Shown here one piece after another: positions 27,265-37,833 of a stretch of 64,000 nucleotides of DNA. Origin of the DNA: Nocardia sp. XZ_19_385 (GTDB taxonomy: Bacteria > Actinomycetota > Actinomycetes > Mycobacteriales > Mycobacteriaceae); contig NZ_JACVEE010000001.1 in NCBI RefSeq assembly GCF_015355755.1, forward strand, positions 1,054,001-1,118,000. Direction: 5' to 3'. Made by a program: the position numbers and the translations under genes. The notes below the pieces were generated by a model. It did no database searches and was not told the DNA's origin. It saw only the letters and a program-made list of their open reading frames with translations. Positions within the stretch are counted from its first letter, which is position 1. Every line of letters starts with the position of its first letter.

Positions 27265-27771
27265 CTAGCCGAGGAACAGGACGCTGATCGCCATGGCGGC
27301 GATCGCGGTGCCGATGGCCAGCGCCAGGAGCAACTGTGTTCTGGTCAGCATCCGGTTTCGCAGGACCCAGCCGAGGACGAAAGCGGTGGCCGGTAGTGCG
27401 ACGGTCGCGGCGGTGACCATCCCGGGTGAGTAGTCGCCGAACCACGCCGCGGTGCTCAGGTGGAAGACCGCGTTCACCGCGAACTGCCACTGGAATGCGA
27501 CCGCCATGATCACCCAGCCGACGGCCGCGTCCGGCCGGGCCGCGCGCCATGAACACAGCAGGACCAGCAGGATCAGCGGGATGTGGCTGACTGCGAACTT
27601 CTCGGTGGTCAGGTGGGCGAAGTGTTCCGATACCCAGGCCGCGAAGCCGGGCATTTCCTCCAGGGTGTGGACGATGAACACCACAAAAGGCACGTAGAAC
27701 AGCACGCGGGCCTCGCCCGGCCAGGCGCGAAAACTCGGGCTCTGCGCGGCCGGAGCGGGTTGTACAGACAT
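27265..27771 (-). CDS. HXXEE-domain membrane protein
   Basis: 168 residues with about four or five hydrophobic segments. The name-giving motif is HTLEEMPGFAAW (H-x-x-E-E) in segment 1; NAVFHLSTAAWFGDYSPG gives a second conserved His. The function of HXXEE proteins is unknown; the acidic and His residues within a membrane bundle hint at metal binding or proton-coupled chemistry. It shares a divergent promoter region with a CDF metal exporter. Confidence 0.82.
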   Translation of the reverse strand: MSVQPAPAAQSPSFRAWPGEARVLFYVPFVVFIVHTLEEMPGFAAWVSEHFAHLTTEKFAVSHIPLILLVLLCSWRAARPDAAVGWVIMAVAFQWQFAVNAVFHLSTAAWFGDYSPGMVTAATVALPATAFVLGWVLRNRMLTRTQLLLALAIGTAIAAMAISVLFLG

Positions 27772-27799
27772 CGGTGGACTCCCTCATCGTTCATATGCA

Positions 27800-27813
27800 A
27801 ACATACGCATGTT
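27800..27813. promoter_or_regulatory. AT-rich dyad in the HXXEE/CDF divergent promoter
   Basis: AACAT (27800-27804) and ATGTT (27809-27813) form an inverted repeat inside an AT-rich block (about 27793-27818) that stands out from the GC-rich surroundings and is flanked by ATAT on each side. This is the general look of ArsR/SmtB metal-sensor operators, though no such regulator gene is adjacent. Confidence 0.4.
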
Positions 27814-27877
27814 AATATCTATCAGAGTTCGAGGCGGCCGAACAGACATTCGGCCGGAGGAGATCGGGAGGTCGGCT

Positions 27878-28801
27878 ATGGGTCAGGGCCATGATCACGG
27901 GGTGTCGGCGGCAAGTGCCGGGAGCGCGTCAGCACGGTATGTCCGGCGGTTGGCGATCGCGATCGGGCTGGGCCTGGTCACCTTCGTCGCTCAACTGGTC
28001 GTCGGGTTGCAGACGTCGTCGCTGGCATTGCTGTCGGACTCGGCGCACGTGTTCACCGACGTGCTCGGCGTCACGATGGCGCTGGTGGCGATCCTGTTGG
28101 CGCGCGGTGCGATTCGGCGCGCCGACCGCTCCTACGGGATGTATCGGGCCGAGGTCTTCGCCGCCTTGTTCAACGCGGTGCTGCTGTTCGCGGTAGCGGG
28201 CTGGGTGATCTACGAGGCGATCGGCCGCCTCGCCGCGCCGCCGGAGGTGCCGGGCCTGCCGGTCACCCTCGTCGCGATCGTCGGTCTGGTCATGAACGTG
28301 ATCGCCTTGTTGATCCTGCGGCGCGGCGCCGAGCACAGCCTCAACGTGCGCGGCGCCTACCTCGAAGTGCTGGCCGACCTGCTGGGCTCGATCGGAGTCC
28401 TGGTCAGCGGCCTGGTGACGCTGTTCTTCGGGTGGCGCTACGCCGACCCGGTCATCGGCATCGGGATCGGCTTGTTCGTCTTGCCCCGCGCCTACAGCCT
28501 GGGCAAGCACGCCCTGCGCATCCTGTTCCAGCACGCCCCAGCGGAACTGGATGTGGCACAGGTCGATTCCGCGCTCTCCGAGGTCGCCGGTGTCCGCTCG
28601 GTCCACGATCTGCATGTGTGGACCTTGACCTCGGGGATGGAGGTCGCTTCGGCGCACCTGGTGATCGCCGACGACGCGGACCCCGCGACGGTTCTCGGCG
28701 CGGCCCGGCTACTCCTGACCGAGACCTACCGGCTGCCCCACGCCACCCTCCAGATCGAACTAGCCGCCGACTCCTCGGAGTGCGAAAAGATGTCCTGGTA
28801 G
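27878..28801 (+). CDS. Cation diffusion facilitator (CzcD/ZitB-like)
   Basis: 307 residues: a short His-containing N-terminus (MGQGHDHG), six membrane helices and a cytoplasmic C-terminal domain (DLHVWTLTSGMEVASAHLV). Transport-site residues are DSAHVFTD in helix 2 and EVLAD in helix 5, where the usual His or Asp is Glu; this may alter metal preference. It exports Zn2+ or a similar divalent ion in exchange for protons. The start at 27878 follows GGGAGG and is preferred over an upstream frame. Confidence 0.92.
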   Translation: MGQGHDHGVSAASAGSASARYVRRLAIAIGLGLVTFVAQLVVGLQTSSLALLSDSAHVFTDVLGVTMALVAILLARGAIRRADRSYGMYRAEVFAALFNAVLLFAVAGWVIYEAIGRLAAPPEVPGLPVTLVAIVGLVMNVIALLILRRGAEHSLNVRGAYLEVLADLLGSIGVLVSGLVTLFFGWRYADPVIGIGIGLFVLPRAYSLGKHALRILFQHAPAELDVAQVDSALSEVAGVRSVHDLHVWTLTSGMEVASAHLVIADDADPATVLGAARLLLTETYRLPHATLQIELAADSSECEKMSW

Positions 28802-28804
28802 CCA

Positions 28805-28865
28805 AACGGTCGATCCCGGATCAAAGCATGCCAGAGCTGGCACGTCTTTGCCGAGATCGACCGTT
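28805..28865. terminator. 61-bp nested palindrome between convergent genes
   Basis: Outer arms at 28805-28819 and 28851-28865 match at 14 of 15 positions; inside them CAAAG/CTTTG (28822-28826, 28846-28850) and TGCCAG/CTGGCA (28829-28834, 28837-28842) pair in turn. The result is a long, nearly continuous hairpin between the CDF gene and the GT4 gene, suited to bidirectional termination; a small mobile palindrome is also possible. Confidence 0.6.
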
Positions 28866-28877
28866 GTGCTGGTTGCG

Positions 28878-30074
28878 CTACCGCTTGGCTACGACCGACA
28901 GATCCCGGTCGAGCACCCGAGCGGTTGTCGCACTGCTGCGTGTGCCGGTCGAAATACGGGACATATCAGCGGAATCCATGGCCGCGTAATACGAGGACTC
29001 GTAACCGGCCCCGAGACGATCGACCGAGAAGTGCTCGATCACCCGACGGCGGCAAGCGACCGGATCGAGGTGCGCCGCCGCGGCCATGGCCTCGGGGAGT
29101 TCGGCGGGATCGTCACAGATGAAACCGGTGACACCGTGCTCGACGACCTCCGACACCGCGCCGCCGCGCAGCGCGACGACGGGCGTACCGCAGGCCATCG
29201 CCTCGATCATCACGATCCCGAACGGCTCTTCCCAGCGAATCGGGAAGAGCAGGCACCTGGCCTGTGATAGCAGCAGCCGCTTGGCCATCGCGTCCGCTTC
29301 GCCGAAGACGAAATCCCGCTCGCCCAGCAGCGGCCGCACCGAACGCTTGAAGTACGCCTTTTCCGCGGGCTCGTTCATCTTCGCCGCCAGCACCAGGGGC
29401 ACACCCGCCGTGTGCGCCGCTTCCAATGCCAGATCCGGGCCCTTGTAGGGCGCGTAGCGTCCCAGGAAGAGGGCGAAATCCTGCTTTTCTTTCTGGAAGG
29501 GCCAGGCACTCGGCAGCACCGCGTTGTAAACCCGCCCCAGCCAATTCAATCGGGGAGCCAGGCTCTTCTGCCGGTCGCTGATCGCGATCAGCTGCGCCGA
29601 TTCGCCGAGCGCGCCGTAGTACGCCTGCTCCTCACCGTCGACCGGACCGTGCACGGTCACCACCGTCGGGATGCCCAGCGCCTGATACACCGGCGCGTTC
29701 AAGGGTCCGGCGAAGGTGTGATCGTGGATCACGTCGATGTGTTCGGTGCGCGCCAGTTCGATGATGGTCTCGCGCACCTTCAGCGCGTTGACCACCTCGG
29801 GAAATGGATCGCCGAGCCGGTCGGCGAGGATCTTGTCCCACACCGGGATGAAGCGAGTGGCGGTGGTTCCGGCCCGGCCCGCGCCGAGCAGCGTCACCCG
29901 GTGCCCGCGCGCCACCAGTGCGTCCACCAACTGGGCCACCACCGCTTCCACGCCGCCGTATCCGGCGGGTGGAATTTCGAAATACGGTGGGGCCACCATG
30001 ACGATATTCAGTGGCGCACCGGATTCCCTGATGTTGTAAATCAAGGAACCGGAACCGGACGGCGTGCTGATCAT
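28878..30074 (-). CDS. GT4-family glycosyltransferase
   Basis: 398 residues, GT-B fold. The N-terminal domain starts NIVMVAPPYFEIPPAGYGG, the glycine-rich acceptor loop of GT4 enzymes, with VIHDHTFAGP; the C-terminal donor domain has FLGRYAPYKGPDLAL and the E-x7-E motif (EEPFGIVMIEAMACG). It probably adds a sugar to a glycolipid or trehalose-type acceptor. GAGGAGG makes the start at 30074 firm. It is divergent from the rifampicin monooxygenase gene across a 324-bp intergenic region. Confidence 0.9.
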   Translation of the reverse strand: MISTPSGSGSLIYNIRESGAPLNIVMVAPPYFEIPPAGYGGVEAVVAQLVDALVARGHRVTLLGAGRAGTTATRFIPVWDKILADRLGDPFPEVVNALKVRETIIELARTEHIDVIHDHTFAGPLNAPVYQALGIPTVVTVHGPVDGEEQAYYGALGESAQLIAISDRQKSLAPRLNWLGRVYNAVLPSAWPFQKEKQDFALFLGRYAPYKGPDLALEAAHTAGVPLVLAAKMNEPAEKAYFKRSVRPLLGERDFVFGEADAMAKRLLLSQARCLLFPIRWEEPFGIVMIEAMACGTPVVALRGGAVSEVVEHGVTGFICDDPAELPEAMAAAAHLDPVACRRRVIEHFSVDRLGAGYESSYYAAMDSADMSRISTGTRSSATTARVLDRDLSVVAKR

Positions 30075-31820
<1,746 letters not shown>

Positions 31821-31849
31821 GAAACCGGGCGCTGTGTACGGTCAGGCGT

Positions 31850-32860
31850 GTGCCACCCGCTCCCGCCGACGTCGAGTACACGCTGCCGATCCAGCGCGTA
31901 CAGGGCCTGATCGAGGTCGCCACGAGCAAAGGCTGGGATATCACCGCCGCGCTCGCCGCCGCGGGTGTCGCGCCGGAGTTGCTGGCGCAGGGCGGTTCCC
32001 GGGTCACCCTCGATCAGGCCGTGCGGATCGTGCAGTGGCTGTGGCGCGAGACCGGTGACGAATTGCTCGGGCTGGGGCTGCAACCGGTCCCGCTCGGCAC
32101 CTTCCGGCTGGTCTGCTTCGGCCTGCTCGGCGCACCGACGGCGCGCGCGGCGGCGGTGCGGTACAGCAACTTTCAGCGCTCGCTGCCCGGTGTCCCGCCG
32201 GTATCCGTGCGCGAGATCGGCGACGAGGTCTGGGTCTCGTTCGATATCAGCGAGGTCGTCGCACCGGTCGCGTTGCCGATCGACACCATGCTGGCGGCCT
32301 GCCATCGCTTCGCGTCCTGGGCCGCCGCGAAGTGGCTGCCGTTGCGCCGGGTGGAGGTCCCTTACTCCCCGATTCCCGGTCTCGACGACTACGGCCAGAT
32401 GTTCGGCGCGCCAGTGGTTTTCGACGCCCCCGCACCCGCGCTGGTGTTCGACGCCGAGGTCTTCGAGGCCCCGCTCGTGCGCGACGAGCAGGACCTGATG
32501 CGCTTTCTAACCAACGCCCCGGCCGGGGTGATGGGCAGGCGCGACTTCTCGTTGTCGATGGCCGCACGCGTCCGCCGCATTCTCGAACGCGGCCTCACCG
32601 GCGCCTGGCCCGGCGTGGAGGACATCGCCGCCGAGCTCGCCATGAGCCCGCAGACACTGCGCCGCAAACTCGGTGAGGAGGGCGCGTCCCTGCGCCAGAT
32701 CCGCGAGCAGATGCTGCGCGACGCGGCCATCGCCAGTCTGGTGCGCGGCGAGGAAACCGTGGCGGCCCTGTCGCGGCGGCTCGGCTTCTCCGAACCCAGC
32801 GCCTTCTCCCGCGCGTTCCGGCGCTGGACGGGCAGCCCGCCCGGTTCCTACCAGCCCTGA
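31850..32860 (+). CDS. AraC-family regulator (arabinose_bd N-domain)
   Basis: 336 residues from a GTG. An N-terminal OruR/ArgR-type domain (about 20-200; SNFQRSLPGVPP) precedes a C-terminal double HTH (about 240-335; VEDIAAELAMSPQTLRRKL, and LGFSEPSAFSRAFRRWTGSPP). This subfamily often controls lipid or acyl-CoA catabolism genes in Nocardia and mycobacteria. It lies 104 bp upstream of an acyl-CoA dehydrogenase gene on the same strand, its likely target. Confidence 0.9.
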   Translation: MPPAPADVEYTLPIQRVQGLIEVATSKGWDITAALAAAGVAPELLAQGGSRVTLDQAVRIVQWLWRETGDELLGLGLQPVPLGTFRLVCFGLLGAPTARAAAVRYSNFQRSLPGVPPVSVREIGDEVWVSFDISEVVAPVALPIDTMLAACHRFASWAAAKWLPLRRVEVPYSPIPGLDDYGQMFGAPVVFDAPAPALVFDAEVFEAPLVRDEQDLMRFLTNAPAGVMGRRDFSLSMAARVRRILERGLTGAWPGVEDIAAELAMSPQTLRRKLGEEGASLRQIREQMLRDAAIASLVRGEETVAALSRRLGFSEPSAFSRAFRRWTGSPPGSYQP

Positions 32861-32964
32861 ACTCGAGCGGTCCGGTCAACGATCTGATCGGCACGGTCAT
32901 CGGCGGCGGCGATTCGACGGCCTACCGTCGAAAGGCCAGCCGTTTGCCGAACAAAGGAGTTCCC

Positions 32965-34107
32965 GTGGCCCACCGCTCGTCCTGGATGAATGAGGACCTG
33001 GACGCTCTGGCCGATCTCGCGCGCCGCTTCTTCGACAAGGAGTGCGCGCCCCACGAAGAACGCTGGGGTCAGCAGCAGCATGTGGATCGCGAGGTCTGGA
33101 ACCGGGCCGGTGAACTGGGTCTGCTCTGCCTGAGCATCCCCGAGGAGTACGGCGGCGGCGGTGGCGATTTCCGGCACGAGGCGGTGGTGGGCATCGAGCA
33201 GGTCCGCGCGCTGGCCCCGAGCCTGGGCAACCCCGTGCACAGCACGATCATCGCGCACTACATCAACAGTTACGGCACCGAGGAGCAGAAGCAGGCCTGG
33301 CTGCCGAAGATGGCCTCGGGTGAGATCGTGGGCGCCATCGGCATGACCGAACCCGGCACCGGTTCGGACCTGCAGAACATCAAGACCAAGGCGGTCGCCG
33401 ACGGCGACGAGTACGTGATCAGCGGCGCCAAGACCTTCATCTCCAACGGCCTGCTCGCCGACCTGGTGATCGTGGCCGCGAAAACCTCCGAAGGCAAAGG
33501 CGCGGACACGGTTTCGCTGATCGTGGTGGAGACCGACCGGGAGGGCTTCCGGCGCGGGCGCAATCTGCGCAAGATCGGCCAGCACGGCCAGGACACCTGC
33601 GAACTGTTCTTCGACCAGGTGCGGGTGCCGAAGTCGAACCTGCTCGGCGCCGCCGAGGGCCTGGGCTTCATCCAGCTCATGCAGCAGTTGCCGCAGGAAC
33701 GGCTGATCCTGGCGGTCATCGCGGCCGCGACCATCGAGACCGCTGTCGAGATGACCCTGGCCTACACCAAGGAGCGCGAGGCGTTCGGCAAGCCGATCCT
33801 GAACTTCCAGAACACCCAGTTCACCCTCGCCGAAGCCGACACCATCAAGTCCGTCGCCTGGGCCTTCCTGGACGACTGCGTCGCCAAACACCAACGCGGC
33901 GAACTGGATATCCCCACCGCGGCCAAGGCCAAGTGGTGGCTGACCGAGCAGCAGTGCAAGGTCGTCGACGAATGCCTGCAGCTCTTCGGCGGCTACGGCT
34001 ACATGGAGGAATATCCGATCTCGCGGATGTACACCGACTCCCGCATCCAGAAGATCTACGGCGGCACCAACGAGATCATGAAGCTGATCATCGGCCGGGG
34101 TCTGTAG
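32965..34107 (+). CDS. Acyl-CoA dehydrogenase, long-chain (LCAD) type
   Basis: 380 residues. GTG start behind AAAGGAG. FAD-binding signatures are GAIGMTEPGTGSDLQNI and the C-terminal LFGGYGYMEEYPISRMY. The usual catalytic Glu site in IYEGT is Gly here (IYGGTNEIM); the base is instead the Glu of LPQERL in helix G, as in LCAD and isovaleryl-CoA enzymes. It should introduce the alpha-beta double bond of an acyl-CoA and pass electrons to ETF. Its end overlaps the convergent tetR gene by 20 bp. Confidence 0.93.
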   Translation: MAHRSSWMNEDLDALADLARRFFDKECAPHEERWGQQQHVDREVWNRAGELGLLCLSIPEEYGGGGGDFRHEAVVGIEQVRALAPSLGNPVHSTIIAHYINSYGTEEQKQAWLPKMASGEIVGAIGMTEPGTGSDLQNIKTKAVADGDEYVISGAKTFISNGLLADLVIVAAKTSEGKGADTVSLIVVETDREGFRRGRNLRKIGQHGQDTCELFFDQVRVPKSNLLGAAEGLGFIQLMQQLPQERLILAVIAAATIETAVEMTLAYTKEREAFGKPILNFQNTQFTLAEADTIKSVAWAFLDDCVAKHQRGELDIPTAAKAKWWLTEQQCKVVDECLQLFGGYGYMEEYPISRMYTDSRIQKIYGGTNEIMKLIIGRGL

Positions 34108-34705
34108 GCCCCGTCAGCGTCCGGTAGGCCGCGGCCACGTACTCGATGCGCGCCTCCTCGAGTTCGGGCCGCGGATAGGTGGTGCGCAGGATCGCCTCGC
34201 CGTCGAACATGTGGATCAGCGAGGTGACCAGCAGCCGCGCCGCCTCGGGCGGCAGGTCGGGGGCCAGCGCGCTGATCCCCAGTTCCTCCACCTCGTCGTA
34301 GAGCTCCCGCAGCACCGGCGCGATCCGAGTCCGGAGCTCGGGTTCGGTGCGCGCGGCGACGAGCAGTTCCAGCCAGACCGTGTTGATGTCGCTGCGGATC
34401 TGCGTGCGCGCCAGCTGGATCAGCGCCACCAGATCGACGGGACCCGTGGTGTTCTCGGGCAATCGCAGCTCGGCGACGGCGGCCATGTGGCGGCGGCGGA
34501 CCTCGTCCGCCGCCGCCACCACCAGATCCATGCGCGAGTCGAAGTGCCGGAAGATCGCGGCCTTGGAAACACCCGCGCGAGTACTGATCTCACCGAGCGA
34601 GGTGCTGTGATAGCCGACCTGCTCGATCGCCTCGATGGTGGCGTCGACCAGCTTGGCGATGGTAGCGGCGCTGCGCTCGGCTTGCGTTCGTCGCGCTGTA
34701 GTCAA
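34088..34705 (-). CDS. TetR-family regulator, Rv2912c-like
   Basis: 205 residues from a TTG start directly after the TAA of the upstream amidohydrolase gene (TAATTG), with GGAGGG inside that gene's end as ribosome site, so the two are translationally coupled. The HTH is SLGEISTRAGVSKAAIFRHF (about 37-56). A perfect palindrome in front of the amidohydrolase gene is its probable operator. The same order is found at Rv2913c-Rv2912c of Mycobacterium tuberculosis. Confidence 0.88.
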   Translation of the reverse strand: MTTARRTQAERSAATIAKLVDATIEAIEQVGYHSTSLGEISTRAGVSKAAIFRHFDSRMDLVVAAADEVRRRHMAAVAELRLPENTTGPVDLVALIQLARTQIRSDINTVWLELLVAARTEPELRTRIAPVLRELYDEVEELGISALAPDLPPEAARLLVTSLIHMFDGEAILRTTYPRPELEEARIEYVAAAYRTLTGPTDPGR

Positions 34706-36457
34706 TTACCCTCCGGCTCGCAGGAAGCGGCCGGTGCGCCGGGCGCCCAGGACCGCGGCGGGCTTCCCGTCGCCGAATACGTACTGGCCACCGACGAACA
34801 CGGCCGAAACGGCTTTGTCGTTCCTGTTGACCATACGAGGCAGGTTGCCGTACATGGCGACCGGGGATTCGGCGTAGGCGTCGAGTGAGTCGTCGAGGCC
34901 CGCCGGGTCGATGACGACCAGATCGGCGCGGTCGCCCGCGCGCAGGTGCCCGGCGTCGACGCCGTACCAGTCGGCGAGTTCGCCGGTCACCCGGTGCACC
35001 GCGTGTTCCAGTGTCATGAACGGGATTCCGGCTTGTTCGGCGCGATGGACCCGCCGCAGGAAACGCAGCCCGAAGTTGTAGAACGCCATGTTCCGCAGGT
35101 GCGCGCCCGCATCCGAGAAGCCCAGCTGCACACCGGGATTCACGCTCAGCTTGTTCAGGATGTCGGGGCGATGGTTGGAAATCGTGGTGCGCCAGCGCAT
35201 CTTGGTGCCGTGCTCGACCACCAGGTCGAGGAAGGCGTCGACCGGATGCACGCCGCCGCGGTCCACCCCGACCTGGCCGAAGGTCTTGCCGAGGACGCTG
35301 CTGTCCGGGCATTCCACGATCTCGGCATCGAAGAAGTCCCGGTGCCAGACCCGGATCCCGAACCTGGAGTCGTAGTCCTTGCGGAAACGCCGGCGGTAGG
35401 CCTCGTCCTGCATGAGCGCGTTGCGTTCCACCTGATCCGCCAGGTGCAAAGCGGCTGCGCCGGAACCGAACTCCTCGAAGATGACCAGGTCGATGCCGTC
35501 GGCGTAGACCTCGAACGGCACCGGTAGGTGCTGCCAGCGGAAGTCGCCGTTGAGGGCGTTGGCGGTGCGCGCGAGGGCGCTCATGAGGTAGACGATGAGC
35601 GGGCTCGCCTTGAGGTCGGCCGCCGAGATCAGGGTGGTCTTGAGCCGCTTGCGGAACAGGCCCGCGCTGGCGAAGATCATCGCGGCCAGCCGGGGCGGAT
35701 TCTTGATATCGGGCCCGCCCTGCAGCAACCGGCCGCGCTGCCGCAGAATCGCGTTGAGCCGCCGCCGTTCCCGCCAGCCGGCGTAGGTCGAGGGCAGGGT
35801 GCGCGAGCGCGCCACCTCGCCGTCGAGCTTGTCGAACAGCAGTTGCTGGGCCGACATTCCGACGAACCCGGCGTCGAGGGCTTCGGTGAGCGCGGCCTCC
35901 ATCTTCGCCTGCTCGGCCGCGGTGGGCCGGACCGCTTTGCTGGTCGCGCGATCCAGCCCCAGCACCGCGGTCCGGATATCCGAATGTCCGATCATGGCAG
36001 CGAGATTCGGGCCCAGCGGCAGCCGCTCCAACGCCTCGATGTACTCGCGCGCGCTGGTCCAGGTCTTGGTCTCCTCGACAGTCCCGATGACGTAGGGACG
36101 CGGGATCGCCTCGACTCGGCCGAACAGATCACCGGCGTCGGTCGGGCCGACGTGCACGGTCGACAGCGAGCACGAACCCAGCACGATGGTGGTCATGCCG
36201 TGCCGCACCGATTCGGCGAGTTCGGGTTCCTTCAGCACTTCGACGTCGTAGTGGGTGTGGATGTCGAGCATGCCCGGCAGCACCCATTTGCCTTCGGCGT
36301 CAATGACATTCGGGCAGCCGACTTCCGCCAGCGGAGTCGCGGAGACCGCGACGACACGATCTCCCTGCAGGCCCAGGTGGCGAATGGCGGAAGGGGAACC
36401 GGCGCCGTCGAACCAACGGCCGCCCTTGATGATCGTGTCGTAGCTCACACCGAACAT
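34706..36457 (-). CDS. N-acyl-D-amino-acid deacylase-like amidohydrolase
   Basis: 583 residues of the amidohydrolase_3/D-aminoacylase family. The metal-binding DIHTHYD follows the N-terminal composite beta-domain; later landmarks are AMIGHSDIRT, the SNHRPDILN region and GFSDAGAHLRNM with the catalytic Asp. It is related to Rv2913c, annotated as a D-amino acid aminohydrolase; true substrates of the group are often uncertain. The start at 36457 (MFGVSYDTIIKGG) was chosen because a longer frame runs through the palindromic operator. Confidence 0.9.
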   Translation of the reverse strand: MFGVSYDTIIKGGRWFDGAGSPSAIRHLGLQGDRVVAVSATPLAEVGCPNVIDAEGKWVLPGMLDIHTHYDVEVLKEPELAESVRHGMTTIVLGSCSLSTVHVGPTDAGDLFGRVEAIPRPYVIGTVEETKTWTSAREYIEALERLPLGPNLAAMIGHSDIRTAVLGLDRATSKAVRPTAAEQAKMEAALTEALDAGFVGMSAQQLLFDKLDGEVARSRTLPSTYAGWRERRRLNAILRQRGRLLQGGPDIKNPPRLAAMIFASAGLFRKRLKTTLISAADLKASPLIVYLMSALARTANALNGDFRWQHLPVPFEVYADGIDLVIFEEFGSGAAALHLADQVERNALMQDEAYRRRFRKDYDSRFGIRVWHRDFFDAEIVECPDSSVLGKTFGQVGVDRGGVHPVDAFLDLVVEHGTKMRWRTTISNHRPDILNKLSVNPGVQLGFSDAGAHLRNMAFYNFGLRFLRRVHRAEQAGIPFMTLEHAVHRVTGELADWYGVDAGHLRAGDRADLVVIDPAGLDDSLDAYAESPVAMYGNLPRMVNRNDKAVSAVFVGGQYVFGDGKPAAVLGARRTGRFLRAGG

Positions 36458-36458
36458 C

Positions 36459-36474
36459 GTGACCGATCGGTCAC
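36459..36474. promoter_or_regulatory. Perfect 16-bp palindromic TetR operator
   Basis: GTGACCGATCGGTCAC is a perfect palindrome ending one base before the ATG of the amidohydrolase gene. The TetR gene is the last gene of the same unit, giving a simple autorepression loop. A site this close to the start codon would block initiation or an almost leaderless transcript. Confidence 0.75.
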
Positions 36475-36605
36475 TAAGTGTCAAGAGTTGTCCGCGAAAA
36501 GTGGAAAGGACCCTGGACATCACTATTACTTTTGCGCCGTAAAGTGATAATTTCTCTCTGTAGCCGACAAGGCCGAATACTCATTTTTGCCAGAGGGAGA
36601 TTCCG

Positions 36606-37106
36606 GTGTCCAGGGCTGTACAGGGTGCCGCCGCAGGAGTTTGCGGAGTAATTTTCGGAGTCGTCGCGTGCCTCTTCGGGGCGGTCGCCGCCCAGGCTCA
36701 GGAAGCGCCCGGCCCGGCAGTGGTCGGCGACCGTGTGTATTTCGCGCTCGGCGGCTGGAACTGCTCGATCGCCGGAAACGGCGCGGTGGGCTGCGATCTG
36801 GCCGTCCCGGCCGCGACCATGAATGTGCTCTACGCCGGAATGCAGGTGCCGGTACCGAACGTACCGGCCATCATTATCGATTCCGCGGCCCTGCCCGCAC
36901 GCCCGCAATGGAACTCCAACGGCAGTCACACATTGCCGGGCGGGAATCCCCCCTTGCCGCGCATCGTGGCCGTCGGCCAGCATGATCCGCAGTATTCGGT
37001 CACCCATGCCGGAGCAACCTGCCAAATCACCTTCAAGGGTGTGGCCGTGTGCACATCGATGGGGCACGGGTTCAGCCAATGGGGACCAGTGCCACACGGC
37101 TACTGA
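36606..37106 (+). CDS. Secreted protein of unknown function
   Basis: 166 residues; GTG start behind AGAGGGAGA. A signal peptide (about 1-31, ending VAAQAQ) precedes a mature domain with four cysteines: NCSIAG, GCDLAV, TCQITF and VCTSMG. YFALGGWNCSI and CQITFKGVAVCTSMGHGF resemble small exported proteins found repeatedly in Nocardia and mycobacteria, but no function is known. A GATAAT (36546-36551) upstream is a plausible -10. Confidence 0.78.
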   Translation: MSRAVQGAAAGVCGVIFGVVACLFGAVAAQAQEAPGPAVVGDRVYFALGGWNCSIAGNGAVGCDLAVPAATMNVLYAGMQVPVPNVPAIIIDSAALPARPQWNSNGSHTLPGGNPPLPRIVAVGQHDPQYSVTHAGATCQITFKGVAVCTSMGHGFSQWGPVPHGY

Positions 37107-37124
37107 TCCCCATCGATTCAGTGA

Positions 37125-37739
37125 TTACCGGTACCAGACTCCGGAATCCCAAGAGCCGTAATTCCATACGTTGAAATCGTAGCGGCTGTGCGCACCTCCG
37201 AAGAGGTAGCCCCACCAGCCTGCGGAGGTGTCGCAGATCTGGTCGTCGCGGTTGCACACGGTCAGGGTCGGGAACGGCCCGAACCAATCATCCACACCGG
37301 CCAGCGGATAGCCGACGGCCCCGCTGCCCGGAGTCGAGGACAAACCGCCCCAACCGGGCCCGGGGGCACGCTTGGGATCCGACAGGAGAATGGCATTCGC
37401 GTTGTCGACGTACTGATTCGCGCTGACCCAGGCGTGCACGATGGCAGCACCTTGGCTGTGCCCGATCAGCCGGATGTGATCGCCCGGGCACTGGTTGCGG
37501 TGCCACCAGAACAGCCGGTTGAGTTCGTTCAACCCGGACATCGCATCGGCGGAGTTGTAGCCGACAGGTTGATTCACGAAGGGGACGAACACCGACGATG
37601 TGTTGTCCCCTAGCCCGCCGACGCCGATCGCCCACTCCCCCAGACAGGGATCGGCGTTCGCCTTCGGCAGTGTCGCTTGCGAGATGGAAAGGAGGATGGC
37701 CAACAGTAATGCGGCGAAGAGCGCCGTTGCTCTACGCAT
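37125..37739 (-). CDS. Secreted cutinase/PE-PPE-like hydrolase
   Basis: 204 residues. Signal peptide about 1-29 (ending ANA before DPCLG). The nucleophile elbow is GHSQGA (Ser95), with LLSDPKRAPGPGWGG and VDDWFGPFPTLTVCNRDDQICDT matching the Asp-bearing segment of cutinase-like/PE-PPE hydrolases. The charge-relay His is probably in GAHSRYD. Start at 37739 was chosen for the signal peptide and AAGAAG upstream. It probably cleaves extracellular esters. Confidence 0.85.
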   Translation of the reverse strand: MRRATALFAALLLAILLSISQATLPKANADPCLGEWAIGVGGLGDNTSSVFVPFVNQPVGYNSADAMSGLNELNRLFWWHRNQCPGDHIRLIGHSQGAAIVHAWVSANQYVDNANAILLSDPKRAPGPGWGGLSSTPGSGAVGYPLAGVDDWFGPFPTLTVCNRDDQICDTSAGWWGYLFGGAHSRYDFNVWNYGSWDSGVWYR

Positions 37740-37816
37740 AATAGAACTTCTTAATTTTCGAGCCTCCGGGTCGTGCCCGGCTTGAACAGGGTGTTCCCGA
37801 AAATTGCTGACGTTCT

Positions 37817-37833
37817 TGTTTCCTGATGAAACA
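37817..37833. repeat. Short inverted repeat upstream of the cutinase-like gene
   Basis: TGTTTC (37817-37822) and GAAACA (37828-37833) form a dyad around CTGAT within an AT-richer stretch of the 296-bp divergent region (37740-38035). It could be an operator for either neighbour; nothing else was recognised in that region. Confidence 0.35.
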
